Below are positions 38,052 to 49,600 of a DNA stretch of 64,000 nt, piece by piece (position 1 is the first letter of the stretch; each line of letters begins with the position of its first letter). Origin of the DNA: Bostrychus sinensis (lineage: Eukaryota > Chordata > Actinopteri > Gobiiformes > Eleotridae); the NCBI GenBank assembly GCA_020698575.1, contig CM036252.1, positions 1,526,597 through 1,590,596 on the forward strand, written 5' to 3'. The position numbers were made by a program, and so were the translations under genes. The notes under the pieces were generated by a model. The model saw only the letters and a program-made list of their open reading frames with translations. It was not told the origin of the DNA and did no database searches.

Positions 38052-41000
38052 CTCCCTGGTGGACACGGCTTCTCCTCCCTGGTGGACGTGGCTTCTCCTC
38101 CCTGGTGGACATGGCTTCTCCTCCCTGGTGGACACGGCTTCTCCTCCCTGGTGGACGTGGCTTCTCCTCCCTGGTGGACGTGGCTTCTCCTCCCTGGTGA
38201 ACATGGCTTCTCCTCCCTGGTGGACGTGGCTTCTCCTCCCTGGTGGACACGGCTTCTCCTCCCTGGTGGACACGGCTTCTCCTCCCTGGTGGACGTGGCT
38301 TCTCCTCCCTGGTGGACGTGGCTTCTCCTCCCTGGTGGACGTGGCTTCTCCTCCCTGGTGAACATGGCTTCTCCTCCCTGGTGGACGTGGCTTCTCCTCC
38401 CTGGTGGACACGGCTTCTCCTCCCTGGTGGACACGGCTTCTCCTCCCTGGTGGACGTGGCTTCTCCTCCCTGGTGGACATGGCTTCTCCTCCCTGGTGGA
38501 CACGGCTTCTCCTCCCTGGTGGACGTGGCTTCTCCTCCCGGGTGGACGTGGCTTCTCCTCCCTGGTGGACATGGCTTCTCCTCCCTGGTGGACATGGCTT
38601 CTCCTCCCTGGTGGACGTGGCTTCTCCTCCCTGGTGGACATGGCTTCTCCTCCCTGGTGGACATGGCTTCTCCTCCCTGGTGGACGTGGCTTCTCCTCCC
38701 TGGTGGACATGGCTTCTCCTCCCTGGTGGACGTGGCTTCTCCTCCCTGGTGGACGTGGCTTCTCCTCCCGGGTGGACGTGGCTTCTCCTCCCTGGTGGAC
38801 ATGGCTTCTCCTCCCTGGTGGACATGGCTTCTCCTCCCTGGTGGACGTGGCTTCTCCTCCCTGGTGGACATGGCTTCTCCTCCCTGGTGGACATGGCTTC
38901 TCCTCCCTGGTGGACGTGGCTTCTCCTCCCTGGTGGACGTGGCTTCTCCTCCCTGGTGGACATGGCTTCTCCTCCCTGGTGGACATGGCCTCTCCTCCCT
39001 GGTGGACGTGGCTTCTCCTCCCTGGTGGACATGGCTTCTCCTCCCTGGTGGACATGGCCTCTCCTCCCTGGTGGACATGGCCTCTCCTCCCTGGTGGACG
39101 TGGCTTCTCCTCCCTGGTGGACGTGGCTTCTCCTCCCTGGTGGACATGGCTTCTCCTCCCTGGTGGACATGGCTTCTCCTCCCTGGTGGACATGGCTTCT
39201 CCTCCCTGGTGGACGTGGCTTCTCCTCCCTGGTGGACGTGGCTTCTCCTCCCTGGTGGACATGGCTTCTCCTCCCTGGTGGACATGGCTTCTCCTCCCTG
39301 GTGGACGTGGCTTCTCCTCCCTGGTGGACGTGGCTTCTCCTCCCTGGTGAACATGGCCTCTCCTCCCTGGTGGACGTGGCTTCTCCTCCCTGGTGGACGT
39401 GGCTTCTCCTCCCTGGTGAACATGGCTTCTCCTCCCTGGTGGACGTGGCTTCTCCTCCCTGGTGGACATGGCTTCTCCTCCCTGGTGGACGTGGCTTCTC
39501 CTCCCGGGTGGACACGGCTTCTCCTCCCTGGTGGACATGGCCTCTCCTCCCGGGTGGACATGGCTTCTCCTCCCTGGTGGACATGGCTTCTCCTCCCTGG
39601 TGGACATGGCTTCTCCTCCCTGGTGGACGTGGCTTCTCCTCCCTGGTGGACGTGGCTTCTCCTCCCTGGTGAACATGGCCTCTCCTCCCTGGTGGACGTG
39701 GCTTCTCCTCCCTGGTGGACGTGGCTTCTCCTCCCTGGTGAACATGGCTTCTCCTCCCTGGTGGACGTGGCTTCTCCTCCCTGGTGGACATGGCTTCTCC
39801 TCCCTGGTGGACACGGCTTCTCCTCCCTGGTGGACATGGCCTCTCCTCCCGGGTGGACATGGCTTCTCCTCCCTGGTGGACATGGCTTCTCCTCCCTGGT
39901 GGACATGGCCTCTCCTCCCGGGTGGACATGGCTTCTCCTCCCTGGTGGACACGGCTTCTCCTCCCTGGTGGACATGGCTTCTCCTCCCTGATGGACACGG
40001 CTTCTCCTCCCTGGTGGACATGGCTTCTCCTCCCTGATGGACACGGCTTCTCCTCCCTGATGGACATGGCCTCTCCTCCCTGGTGGACACGGCTTCTCCT
40101 CCCTGGTGGACGTGGCTTCTCCTCCCTGGTGAACATGGCTTCTCCTCCCTGGTGGACATGGCCTCTCCTCCCTGGTGGACATGGCCTCTCCTCCCTGGTG
40201 GACGTGGCTTCTCCTCCCTGGTGGACGTGGCTTCTCCTCCCTGGTGGACATGGCTTCTCCTCCCTGGTGGACATGGCTTCTCCTCCCTGGTGGACGTGGC
40301 TTCTCCTCCCTGGTGGACGTGGCTTCTCCTCCCTGGTGGACATGGCTTCTCCTCCCTGGTGGACATGGCCTCTCCTCCCTGGTGGACGTGGCTTCTCCTC
40401 CCTGGTGGACATGGCTTCTCCTCCCTGGTGGACATGGCTTCTCCTCCCTGGTGGACGTGGCTTCTCCTCCCTGGTGGACGTGGCTTCTCCTCCCTGGTGG
40501 ACATGGCTTCTCCTCCCTGGTGGACATGGCCTCTCCTCCCTGGTGGACGTGGCTTCTCCTCCCTGGTGGACATGGCTTCTCCTCCCTGGTGGACATGGCC
40601 TCTCCTCCCTGGTGGACATGGCCTCTCCTCCCTGGTGGACGTGGCTTCTCCTCCCTGGTGGACGTGGCTTCTCCTCCCTGGTGGACATGGCTTCTCCTCC
40701 CTGGTGGACATGGCTTCTCCTCCCTGGTGGACATGGCTTCTCCTCCCTGGTGGACGTGGCTTCTCCTCCCTGGTGGACGTGGCTTCTCCTCCCTGGTGGA
40801 CATGGCTTCTCCTCCCTGGTGGACATGGCTTCTCCTCCCTGGTGGACGTGGCTTCTCCTCCCTGGTGGACGTGGCTTCTCCTCCCTGGTGAACATGGCCT
40901 CTCCTCCCTGGTGGACGTGGCTTCTCCTCCCTGGTGGACGTGGCTTCTCCTCCCTGGTGAACATGGCTTCTCCTCCCTGGTGGACGTGGCTTCTCCTCCC

Positions 41001-42905
41001 TGGTGGACATGGCTTCTCCTCCCTGGTGGACGTGGCTTCTCCTCCCGGGTGGACACGGCTTCTCCTCCCTGGTGGACATGGCCTCTCCTCCCGGGTGGAC
41101 ATGGCTTCTCCTCCCTGGTGGACATGGCTTCTCCTCCCTGGTGGACATGGCTTCTCCTCCCTGGTGGACGTGGCTTCTCCTCCCTGGTGGACGTGGCTTC
41201 TCCTCCCTGGTGAACATGGCCTCTCCTCCCTGGTGGACGTGGCTTCTCCTCCCTGGTGGACGTGGCTTCTCCTCCCTGGTGAACATGGCTTCTCCTCCCT
41301 GGTGGACGTGGCTTCTCCTCCCTGGTGGACACGGCTTCTCCTCCCTGGTGGACATGGCCTCTCCTCCCGGGTGGACATGGCTTCTCCTCCCTGGTGGACA
41401 TGGCTTCTCCTCCCTGGTGGACATGGCCTCTCCTCCCGGGTGGACATGGCTTCTCCTCCCTGGTGGACACGGCTTCTCCTCCCTGGTGGACATGGCTTCT
41501 CCTCCCTGATGGACACGGCTTCTCCTCCCTGGTGGACATGGCTTCTCCTCCCTGATGGACACGGCTTCTCCTCCCTGATGGACATGGCCTCTCCTCCCTG
41601 GTGGACACGGCTTCTCCTCCCTGGTGGACGTGGCTTCTCCTCCCTGGTGAACATGGCTTCTCCTCCCTGGTGGACATGGCCTCTCCTCCCTGGTGGACAT
41701 GGCCTCTCCTCCCTGGTGGACGTGGCTTCTCCTCCCTGGTGGACGTGGCTTCTCCTCCCTGGTGGACATGGCTTCTCCTCCCTGGTGGACATGGCTTCTC
41801 CTCCCTGGTGGACATGGCTTCTCCTCCCTGGTGGACGTGGCTTCTCCTCCCTGGTGGACATGGCCTCTCCTCCCTGGTGAACATGGCCTCTCCTCCCTGG
41901 TGGACACGGCTTCTCCTCCCTGGTGGACGTGGCTTCTCCTCCCTGGTGGACACGGCCTCTCCTCCCTGGTGGACGTGGCTTCTCCTCCCTGGTGGACACG
42001 GCCTCTCCTCCCTGGTGGACGTGGCTTCTCCTCCCTGGTGGACATGGCTTCTCCTCCCTGGTGGACACGGCTTCTCCTCCCTGGTGAACGTGGCCTCTCC
42101 TCCCTGGTGGACGTGGCTTCTCCTCCCTGGTGGACGTGGCTTCTCCTCCCTGGTGAACATGGCTTCTCCTCCCTGGTGGACATGGCTTCTCCTCCCTGGT
42201 GGACACGGCTTCTCCTCCCTGGTGGACGTGGCTTCTCCTCCCTGGTGGACATGGCTTCTCCTCCCTGGTGGACACGGCTTCTCCTCCCTGGTGGACATGG
42301 CTTCTCCTCCCTGGTGGACATGGCCTCTCCTCCCTGGTGGACACGGCTTCTCCTCCCTGGTGGACACGGCTTCTCCTCCCTGGTGGACGTGGCTTCTCCT
42401 CCCTGGTGGACGTGGCTTCTCCTCCCTGGTGGACATGGCTTCTCCTCCCTGGTGGACACGGCCTCTCCTCCCTGGTGGACACGGCTTCTCCTCCCTGGTG
42501 GACACGGCTTCTCCTCCCTGGTGGACGTGGCTTCTCCTCCCTGGTGGACATGGCCTCTCCTCCCTGGTGGACACGGCTTCTCCTCCCTGGTGGACATGGC
42601 TTCTCCTCCCTGGTGGACACGGCTTCTCCTCCCTGGTGGACGTGGCTTCTCCTCCCTGGTGGACATGGCTTCTCCTCCCTGGTGGACACGGCTTCTCCTC
42701 CCTGGTGGACATGGCTTCTCCTCCCTGGTGGACATGGCCTCTCCTCCCGGGTGGACATGGCTTCTCCTCCCTGGTGGACATGGCTTCTCCTCCCTGATGG
42801 ACACGGCTTCTCCTCCCTGGTGGACATGGCCTCTCCTCCCTGGTGGACACGGCCTCTCCTCCCTGGTGGACATGGCTTCTCCTCCCTGGTGGACATGGCT
42901 TCGCC
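38052..42905. repeat. 4.85-kb GC-rich 23-bp satellite-like array
   Basis: About 211 copies of GGCTTCTCCTCCCTGGTGGA followed by CAT, CGT or CAC, with rare CGGG, CTGATGG and GTGAAC variants. 23 is not a multiple of three and the unit lacks stops, so all three minus frames stay open for more than 1600 codons and plus frames for hundreds. These are not genes: no splice, promoter or domain support exists, and the peptides are pure repeats. Larger periods are visible (1518 bp and 230 bp). Confidence 0.95.
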
Positions 42906-43099
42906 TGCTGTGGTATTCTGGACACAGTTGCACTTTTCGGTGTAAATCCATGAGAACAAACCCAGACCCTGGCTCAGTGAGACCACTCGTGCCCTCAGAC
43001 GGAGCTGAGGACTGAGGCTGAGCGCAGGTGGAGCAGTGACGAGCTTCAGGTGTCACTGGGTTTGCTGAGGGAGAGCAGGCCAACTACTGAAGGGCAGTC

Positions 43100-44860
43100 A
43101 AAGAAGACAAAAGTCAATATCTTTCAAATATAATTTCCACCAGCTCCAGCAGCCCCAGGGTGTTGTTCAGCACAGTGCAGTCTGCAGTCGGTCCATCTGC
43201 CAGGTTCTTACACAAAACTACAGCTGAGAACTTCCTTCATCGTTTTGTTGACAAAGTGACTTCAGTCAGGAGGAGCATTGACAACACAGCACTGATATTT
43301 ACACTCCTCCTGCGCCCCCTGCTGTTTTTGAAGTGTCTCCTCTCTGAGGTGGTCCAGGGCATGAGACCAACTGTCCCCTGGACATCACTCCATCCAAGGT
43401 TCTCAGACAGGTCTTTAATACTGTGGGCCCCTGGCTCCTCTCGCTCATGAACAGCTGCCTCAGTGTTGGATCTGTCCCAGAGGTTTTTAAGCACGCTGTG
43501 GTCAGACCACTTCTGAAAAAATCTAATCTGGACTCTGCAGTTTTTATTCTGTTGCAGTCCTTTTTAGAAAACAACATTCTTTTAGAAAAATGTCAGTCTG
43601 GTTTTAGATCACGTCACAGAATCTGCTCTACTTCAGGTGCACAGTGACATTCTTTTATCCCTGGATGTTAAAAAACTGCTGCTGATGTTGGACCTCAGCA
43701 GTTTTTGACCCAGTGGACCTCTGTCCTCATCTCTCCTGGCTCATGTTGGTCTCCAGGAACAGTTCTGCAGAGGTTCAGTTCCTCCCTGACCGACAGGACC
43801 TTTGTCGTTGTGGTTGATGACTGTTCATCCTCTCCTGCCTCTGGAGTGCCACAAGGATCCATTCTTGGTCCGGTCCTGTTTTCTTTGTACTTGCAGCCTC
43901 TCGGGTCCATCATTAAAAAATACAATCTGTCATTTCACCTTCATGCAGATGAGCTCCAGGTTTATCTTCCTCTGCTCTCCAACGCTGCCTTTCAGATGTA
44001 AAACTGTGGCTGGCCCAGAACTTTCTTCACTTGAATGAAAGTAAGACTGAATGTTTTCTTTTTGGTTCCTCTGAGTGTGTACTCAGTGTAAATGTACTGT
44101 CCAGCTCTAATTTCCTCACGTCTCATGTCGGTCAGGCCGTCAAGAGTTTGGGAGTGATTTTTGACAGTGAACTGAAGTTTGATAAACAGATCAGTGCTTT
44201 TTCCAGCTGCGTCTTTTTGCCAAAGTCAAGCCCTTTCTGTCTCGCAGCGATCTGGAAAAAGCTGTTCATGCTTTTATCAGTTCATGTATTGATTACTGTA
44301 ATGCACTATATTTCTGTATCACGCAGTCATCACTGCACCGTTTGGTACAAAATGCAGCCGCCCGACTTTTAACAAACTCCTCCAGACACAGCCGCATCAG
44401 CCCGGTTCTCTCTCCTCTCCACTGGCTCCTGGTCCGCTCTCGCACTGATTTTAAAATTTAAATGTTTGTTTTTAAAGCTCTCAGTGGTCTTGCCCCTCCC
44501 TGTTTATCAGAGAGTTGAACCCTCCACCGCCCCAGCAGAGTCAGATGGTTCTGGACGGCCCCAGGTCCCGGGACAAACAGTGGGCGTTCCTTTGCTGTTT
44601 CCTAAACTCTGGATGTCACTGCCTCTGGATCTGCGAGTGATTAAAGACTCACGTGTTTAGTCAGGCTTTTAACTCTCAGGCGTTAAGTCTCTGGTTCACT
44701 CTGTTACTGTGTTGTGTTTTATTGTTTTATGCATTTTATAGTTTTGATTAAACTTTTGTAATTTTATAGTTTTTTATGTAAAGCACTTTGGTCTTCCTTG
44801 TGTTGTTGTAAAGTGCTATAGAAATAAACTTTGAGTGACTGATGTGGTTTATCAATATAA
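43100..44860 (+). mobile_element. Decayed non-LTR retrotransposon (LINE) with reverse transcriptase remains
   Basis: Frames broken by stops and shifts still show reverse transcriptase motifs: VVRPLLKKSNLDSAV, SGFRSRH, ASGVPQGSILGPVLFSLYLQ and HLHADELQVYLPL, where the catalytic YADD box is changed to HADE. The 3' end GTAAAGTGCTATAGAAATAA then ACTTTGAGTGACTGA fits fish L2/CR1-type LINE tails. Clade assignment is tentative. It is inactive. Confidence 0.8.
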
Positions 44861-45349
44861 AAAAAATGAAAAATAATATCACATTAATTTGACAAAAAAT
44901 ATTTATATTTTAAAAGACCTGACAGCACAGATTTATTCTGCCTGGGCACGCCTGTTTTTTTTATATTAATTTTCATTTCATTTCATTTATTTTGAGGCGT
45001 GTGCCTTATCCATATAATTAGCCAAATTAACTGTCACCATTTACACCTGATTTCACTCATCACCAAAATAACAACAACAACAACAAAAACACATAAATAA
45101 CAATGTCCAAAAAGACACATGTCCAAAAGGGAGCAGGGAGAAACTTATCCACCCCTACCCCTTAATTACAACTCATGTTCACACAGTAAACAAAACCTTT
45201 GTCTGAGTCATATAAAGTACAAACAACAACAAAAAACTATTCCACTCCAGGAATGTTGCACTTTTCTAATTAAAAATTTATTTAAGGTTAATATTAAGTG
45301 CTGCAGTCCTGGGCAGAACCTCCTCTCCTCCTCTTGGTCTGATTCTAAG
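44861..45349. other. AT-rich LINE-associated or intergenic DNA
   Basis: No gene seen. It may be part of the 3' region of the minus-strand LINE at 45734-46180. Confidence 0.4.
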
Positions 45350-45358
45350 ATATGATTT

Positions 45359-45724
45359 ATATTCATTCATTCATTTTCTACCGCTTATTCCCGTTAGGGG
45401 TCGCAGGTGACTGGAGCCTATCCCAGTAACTTTGGGCCGTAGGCGGGGTACACTCTGGACAGGGGCCAACTTGTCGCAGGGCTAACACAGAGACGAACAC
45501 AGACATTCACTAGGGTCAATTTAGAATCACCAATTCACCAACACATGCATGTCTTTGGTGGGAGGAAGCCGGAGAACCCGGAGAGAACCCACAGTAACAC
45601 GGGGAGGACATGCAGACTCCACCCAGAGAGTTCGTGTGATGGTGTATTGTTCGGCCCGGGGCTTGAACCCACAACCTCCTTGCTGGGAGGCGAGAACTCT
45701 AACCGCTCTGCCACCGTGCACCCC
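45359..45724 (-). mobile_element. tRNA-derived SINE with 9-bp target duplication
   Basis: On the minus strand it begins GGGGTGCACGGTGGCAGAGC (A box within) and has GTGGGTTCAAGCCCCGG (B box), a body with CGGGTTCTCCGGCTTCCTCC and a tail ending in (TGAA)n. ATATGATTT flanks both sides (45350-45358 and 45725-45733), as expected of LINE-driven retroposition. It is inserted in the LINE fragment that continues at 45734. Confidence 0.88.
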
Positions 45725-45733
45725 ATATGATTT

Positions 45734-46180
45734 CAATATTCCTTCTTAAATTGCTTTATATTACAGCTTTGCTTAATTTTCTCAGGTAAACTATTCCACA
45801 GTTTTACAGCACAGACTGAAACTGAAACTCCTCACAGTTGTACGCACATGCTTCAGTTTAAAATGTAGGTTTCCTCTAAAGTTGTATCCTCCTTCTCTGT
45901 CAAAGAATAATTTTTGAAGATTAAATGGCAGTTGATTATTTCTTGCTTTATATAATATTTGAGCTGTCCTAAAATTAATCAAATCAGCAAATTTTAATAC
46001 TCGACTCTTTAAAAACAGAACATTTGTATGCTCCCTATATCCTCTCTTATTTACAATTCTTATGGCTTTTTTCTGTAAAATAGTTATTGACTGCAAGTTT
46101 GTTTTGTAAGTATTACCCCATACCTCAACACAGGAGCATAAACATACATTTTTCATTAATAGTCTATAGATAAACCAAAT
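45734..46180 (-). mobile_element. LINE fragment, C-terminal end of reverse transcriptase ORF
   Basis: A minus-strand frame (46156-45791) reads CVEVWGNTYKTNLQSITILQ, KKAIRIVNKRGYREHTNVLF and LINFRTAQILYKARNNQLP, a pattern typical of the end of fish non-LTR reverse transcriptase proteins (VWG-TY-L--I---QK-AIR). The 5' part is missing. Confidence 0.8.
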
Positions 46181-46317
46181 CTTTAAGCTTATTGTATACT
46201 ATAAATATACACAAAATAATAATAATAATAATTAAATTGTGGCAAGTAAAAACACTAATTGGCAAGTAACATTTGACAAAGACTAGCCATGAGTGAAAAG
46301 GTTAATGTCATTAGCTG

Positions 46318-46368
46318 AATACTAATACTAATACTAATACTAATACTAATACTAATACTAATACTCGG
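46318..46368 (+). repeat. (ACTAAT)n microsatellite
   Basis: About eight hexamers. Confidence 0.9.
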
Positions 46369-46501
46369 CTAATTCTACTACAAACCAGGGCCCAGTACTT
46401 TAAGGTACATGTACTAAATACTTTGAAAAATGTTCCTGGTTGTAAAAAGCTTTAATACTGCAGGACTAACGATAACGTCTGAGTCCTGTGCCCTGAGACA
46501 G

Positions 46502-46568
46502 ACTCCATTTCCCATAATCCCCTGCTCCTCTGCCCTGCCTCTGCCCCAGACTACATCTCCCATGATGC
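46502..46568 (+). promoter_or_regulatory. dlg4: Two ZNF143-like sites ahead of the dlg4 beta exon
   Basis: ACTACATCTCCCATGATGC at 46550-46568 closely fits the vertebrate ZNF143/THAP11 promoter motif (ACTACAN2TCCCAN2ATGC type). ACTCCATTTCCCATAATCC at 46502-46520 is a weaker copy. They lie 55-120 bases before the ATG at 46623, where a core promoter is expected. Confidence 0.55.
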
Positions 46569-46622
46569 CCCGCTGCCTGAGTTAAATCCCTAAAGAGGAT
46601 TTGTTTGAGCAGAGTCGACGAC

Positions 46623-46641
46623 ATGCCTCTGAGACGAGAAG
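46623..46641 (+). CDS. dlg4: dlg4 beta isoform first coding exon
   Basis: ATGCCTCTGAGACGAGAAG then GTAACG. With the next exon it reads MPLRREDTEKAL, matching MPVRKQDTQRAL of the DLG1/DLG4 L27 start. Only 19 nt are coding; the ATG is chosen by this match. Confidence 0.82.
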
Positions 46642-49600
46642 GTAACGCTCTGAAAATAACAAACCCTTAACAAAAACCTCCCAAAACCTGTTCAGATCCC
46701 TCCCAGAACCAGACCTGACCCAGACCCACACCTGGACCTGGTTTAGACCTGGTCCAGACCTGGTCCAGACCTGGTCCAGACCCTGTATCTGTGTCCACCT
46801 TTAAATGTTTATGTGCTGGAGTTTAGTGCTGTTTTATTTTGGTTCATATTTTTTATTTCCTCTGTCTCCTTTGGTGTTTCTGTTCACTGAGAGCTTTATC
46901 ATGAAAACATTACAGATTATATTGAGATAAAACTACTCTAAATGTTTCCTGACGTTCTCCTCCTGCTCAGAGCCTAATGACGTCTGTTTTAGACTCACAG
47001 ATGTTTATTTTGCGCAAAGATTTACCGCGTTTCCTTCTCACAGCGCACACAGAGCAGGCCCTGATGTGTTTTTGTGTTAAAGTCTCCGTATATTCTGCTT
47101 TTATTCATATTTCTAACCCTTTTTACAGCCTTTAAAAACATTATATGAGAACATTTTTAATAAGAACTCTACTGGAGCCATAAAGAAACAGGAGAAGAGA
47201 CCAGCAGAGGGCAGCAGAGAACATACTCAAAGAAAAAAAAAAAGCTGTTTACTTCCTTAAACTGTTTGTGTGTGTGGTGGCTGTCGCTATGGGATGTTTT
47301 CTGTGCGTGCGCTAATCAGAAGTGCAGCAGTGTTTATTCAATGCCAATATTTAATAAAAAGCCAAAAGTAAATCCTGATGCGTAGCGGCGTGAAGCTAAA
47401 GGTGAAGCTAATGCTAAGGCAAACAGTCCACTTCCTGTTTACCTCCTGCTTTTTGTTGTGCATTAAATTTTCAGCTCCACGTTCCCAGATTTAATGTGAT
47501 GTTAACAATAACTGCGATGTTTAGATTCACGAAGCAAAATCTGTACGACGGCGTCTAAAACCAGAAACCGCTGTTGCTAATAAACGTTAGCTTGTTGTCA
47601 GTCGCTGCTCGCAGGTTTGGTGATTATTTTAACTTTCTGTGAAGTTTTAAAGCAGCAAATGTAAAAAATATCACAATATCATGGGCTTCCATGTATTTAC
47701 AATAATAGAATAACTCTGAAACTCTGTGATGTTTGAACTCTCTGAAGAATTATTATTCTATTTTAGATTTATAAACCAAAAACTAAATAAATAAATGTTG
47801 GGCATGTTATATTAACTAAGTTAAAAGTTAACTTCAATATATTGGGACCTGTAAACATATAATACATTTATATTTTAAAATCACAATTTCAGCTGGATAT
47901 AATTAAAAATAATTCACGGTATATTGTTTTTCCTGTAAGTTTTTTGGCTATAAAATGTATTTTCTGGGGACTTCTGGCTCGAGCACGCACAGAACAAATC
48001 CTGCAGTGATGAAGCTTTTTGACTCCAAAATAATGTCTGTGAGGAATCAGCGGAAACAGAGAAGGCCCTGGATATTTAACAGTATATTTATTTAACAGAA
48101 TATTTATTTAACAGTTTATTTATTAAACAGTTTATTTATTTAACAGTATATTTATTTAACAGAATATTTATTTAACAGTATATTTATTTAACAGAATATT
48201 TATTTAACAGTATATTTATTAAACAGTTTATTTATTTAATAGTATATTTATTTAACAGAATATTTATTTAACAGTAAATTTATTTAACAGTTTATTTATT
48301 AAACAGAATATTTATTTAACAGAATATTTATTTAACAGAATATTTATTTAACAGTATATTTATTTAACAGTATAGTTATTTAACAGAATATTTATTTAAC
48401 AGTATATTTATTAAACAGTTTATTTATTTAACAGAATAATTATTTAACAGTATATTTATTAAACAGTTTATTTATTTAACAGAATATTTATTTAACAGAA
48501 TATTTATTAAACAGTTTATTTATTAAACAGTTTATTTATTTAACAGAATATTTATTTAACAGTATATTTATTTAACAGTTTATTTTATTAACAGTTTATT
48601 TATCAGTATATTTATTTAACAGTATATTTATTTAACAGAATATTTATTAAACAGTTTATTTATTAAACAGTTTATTTATTTAACAGAATATTTATTTAAC
48701 AGTATATTTATTTAACAGAATATTTATTTAACAGTATATTTATTAAACAGTTTATTTATTTAACAGTATATTTATTTAACAGAATATTTATTTAACAGAA
48801 TATTTATTTAACAGTATATTTATTAAACAGTTTATTTATTTAACAGAATATTTATTTAACAGAATATTTATTTAATAGTATATTTATTTAACAGAATATT
48901 TATTTAACAATATATTTATTAAACAGTTTATTTATTTAACTATATTTATTTAACAGAATATTTATTTAACAGAATATTTATTTAACAGTATATTTATTTA
49001 ACAGAATATTTATTTAACAGTATATTTATTTAACAGAATATTTATTTAACAGTATATTTATTTAACAGAATATTTATTTAACAGTATATTTATTTAACAG
49101 AATATTTATTAAACAGTTTATTTATTAAACAGTTTATTTATTTAACAGTATATTTATTTAACAGAATATTTATTTAACAGAATATTTATTTAACAGAATA
49201 TTTATTTAACAGTTTATTTATTAAACAGTTTATTTATTTAACAGTATATTTATTTAACAGAATATTTATTTAACAGAATATTTATTTAACAGAATATTTA
49301 TTTAACAGTATATTTATTAAACAGTTTATTTATTAAACAGTTTATTTATTTATCAGTATATTTATTTAACAGTATATTTATTTAACAGAATATTTATTTA
49401 ACAGAATATTTATTTAACAGTATAATTATTTAACAGAATATTTATTTAACAGTATATTTATTTAACAGAATATTTATTTAACAGTATATTTATTTAACAG
49501 AATATTTATTAAACAGTTTATTTATTAAACAGTTTATTTATTTATCAGTATATTTATTTAACAGAATATTTATTAAACAGTTTATTTATTAAACAGTTTA

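Noticed and set aside
37929..43083. Three overlapping minus-strand open frames of more than 1600 codons, and several long plus-strand ones
   Set aside because: All are translations of one stop-free 23-bp unit in different frames; no domain, promoter or splice support.
43100..44860. Working reverse transcriptase gene
   Set aside because: Several stops and frameshifts, and the catalytic YADD box reads HADE.
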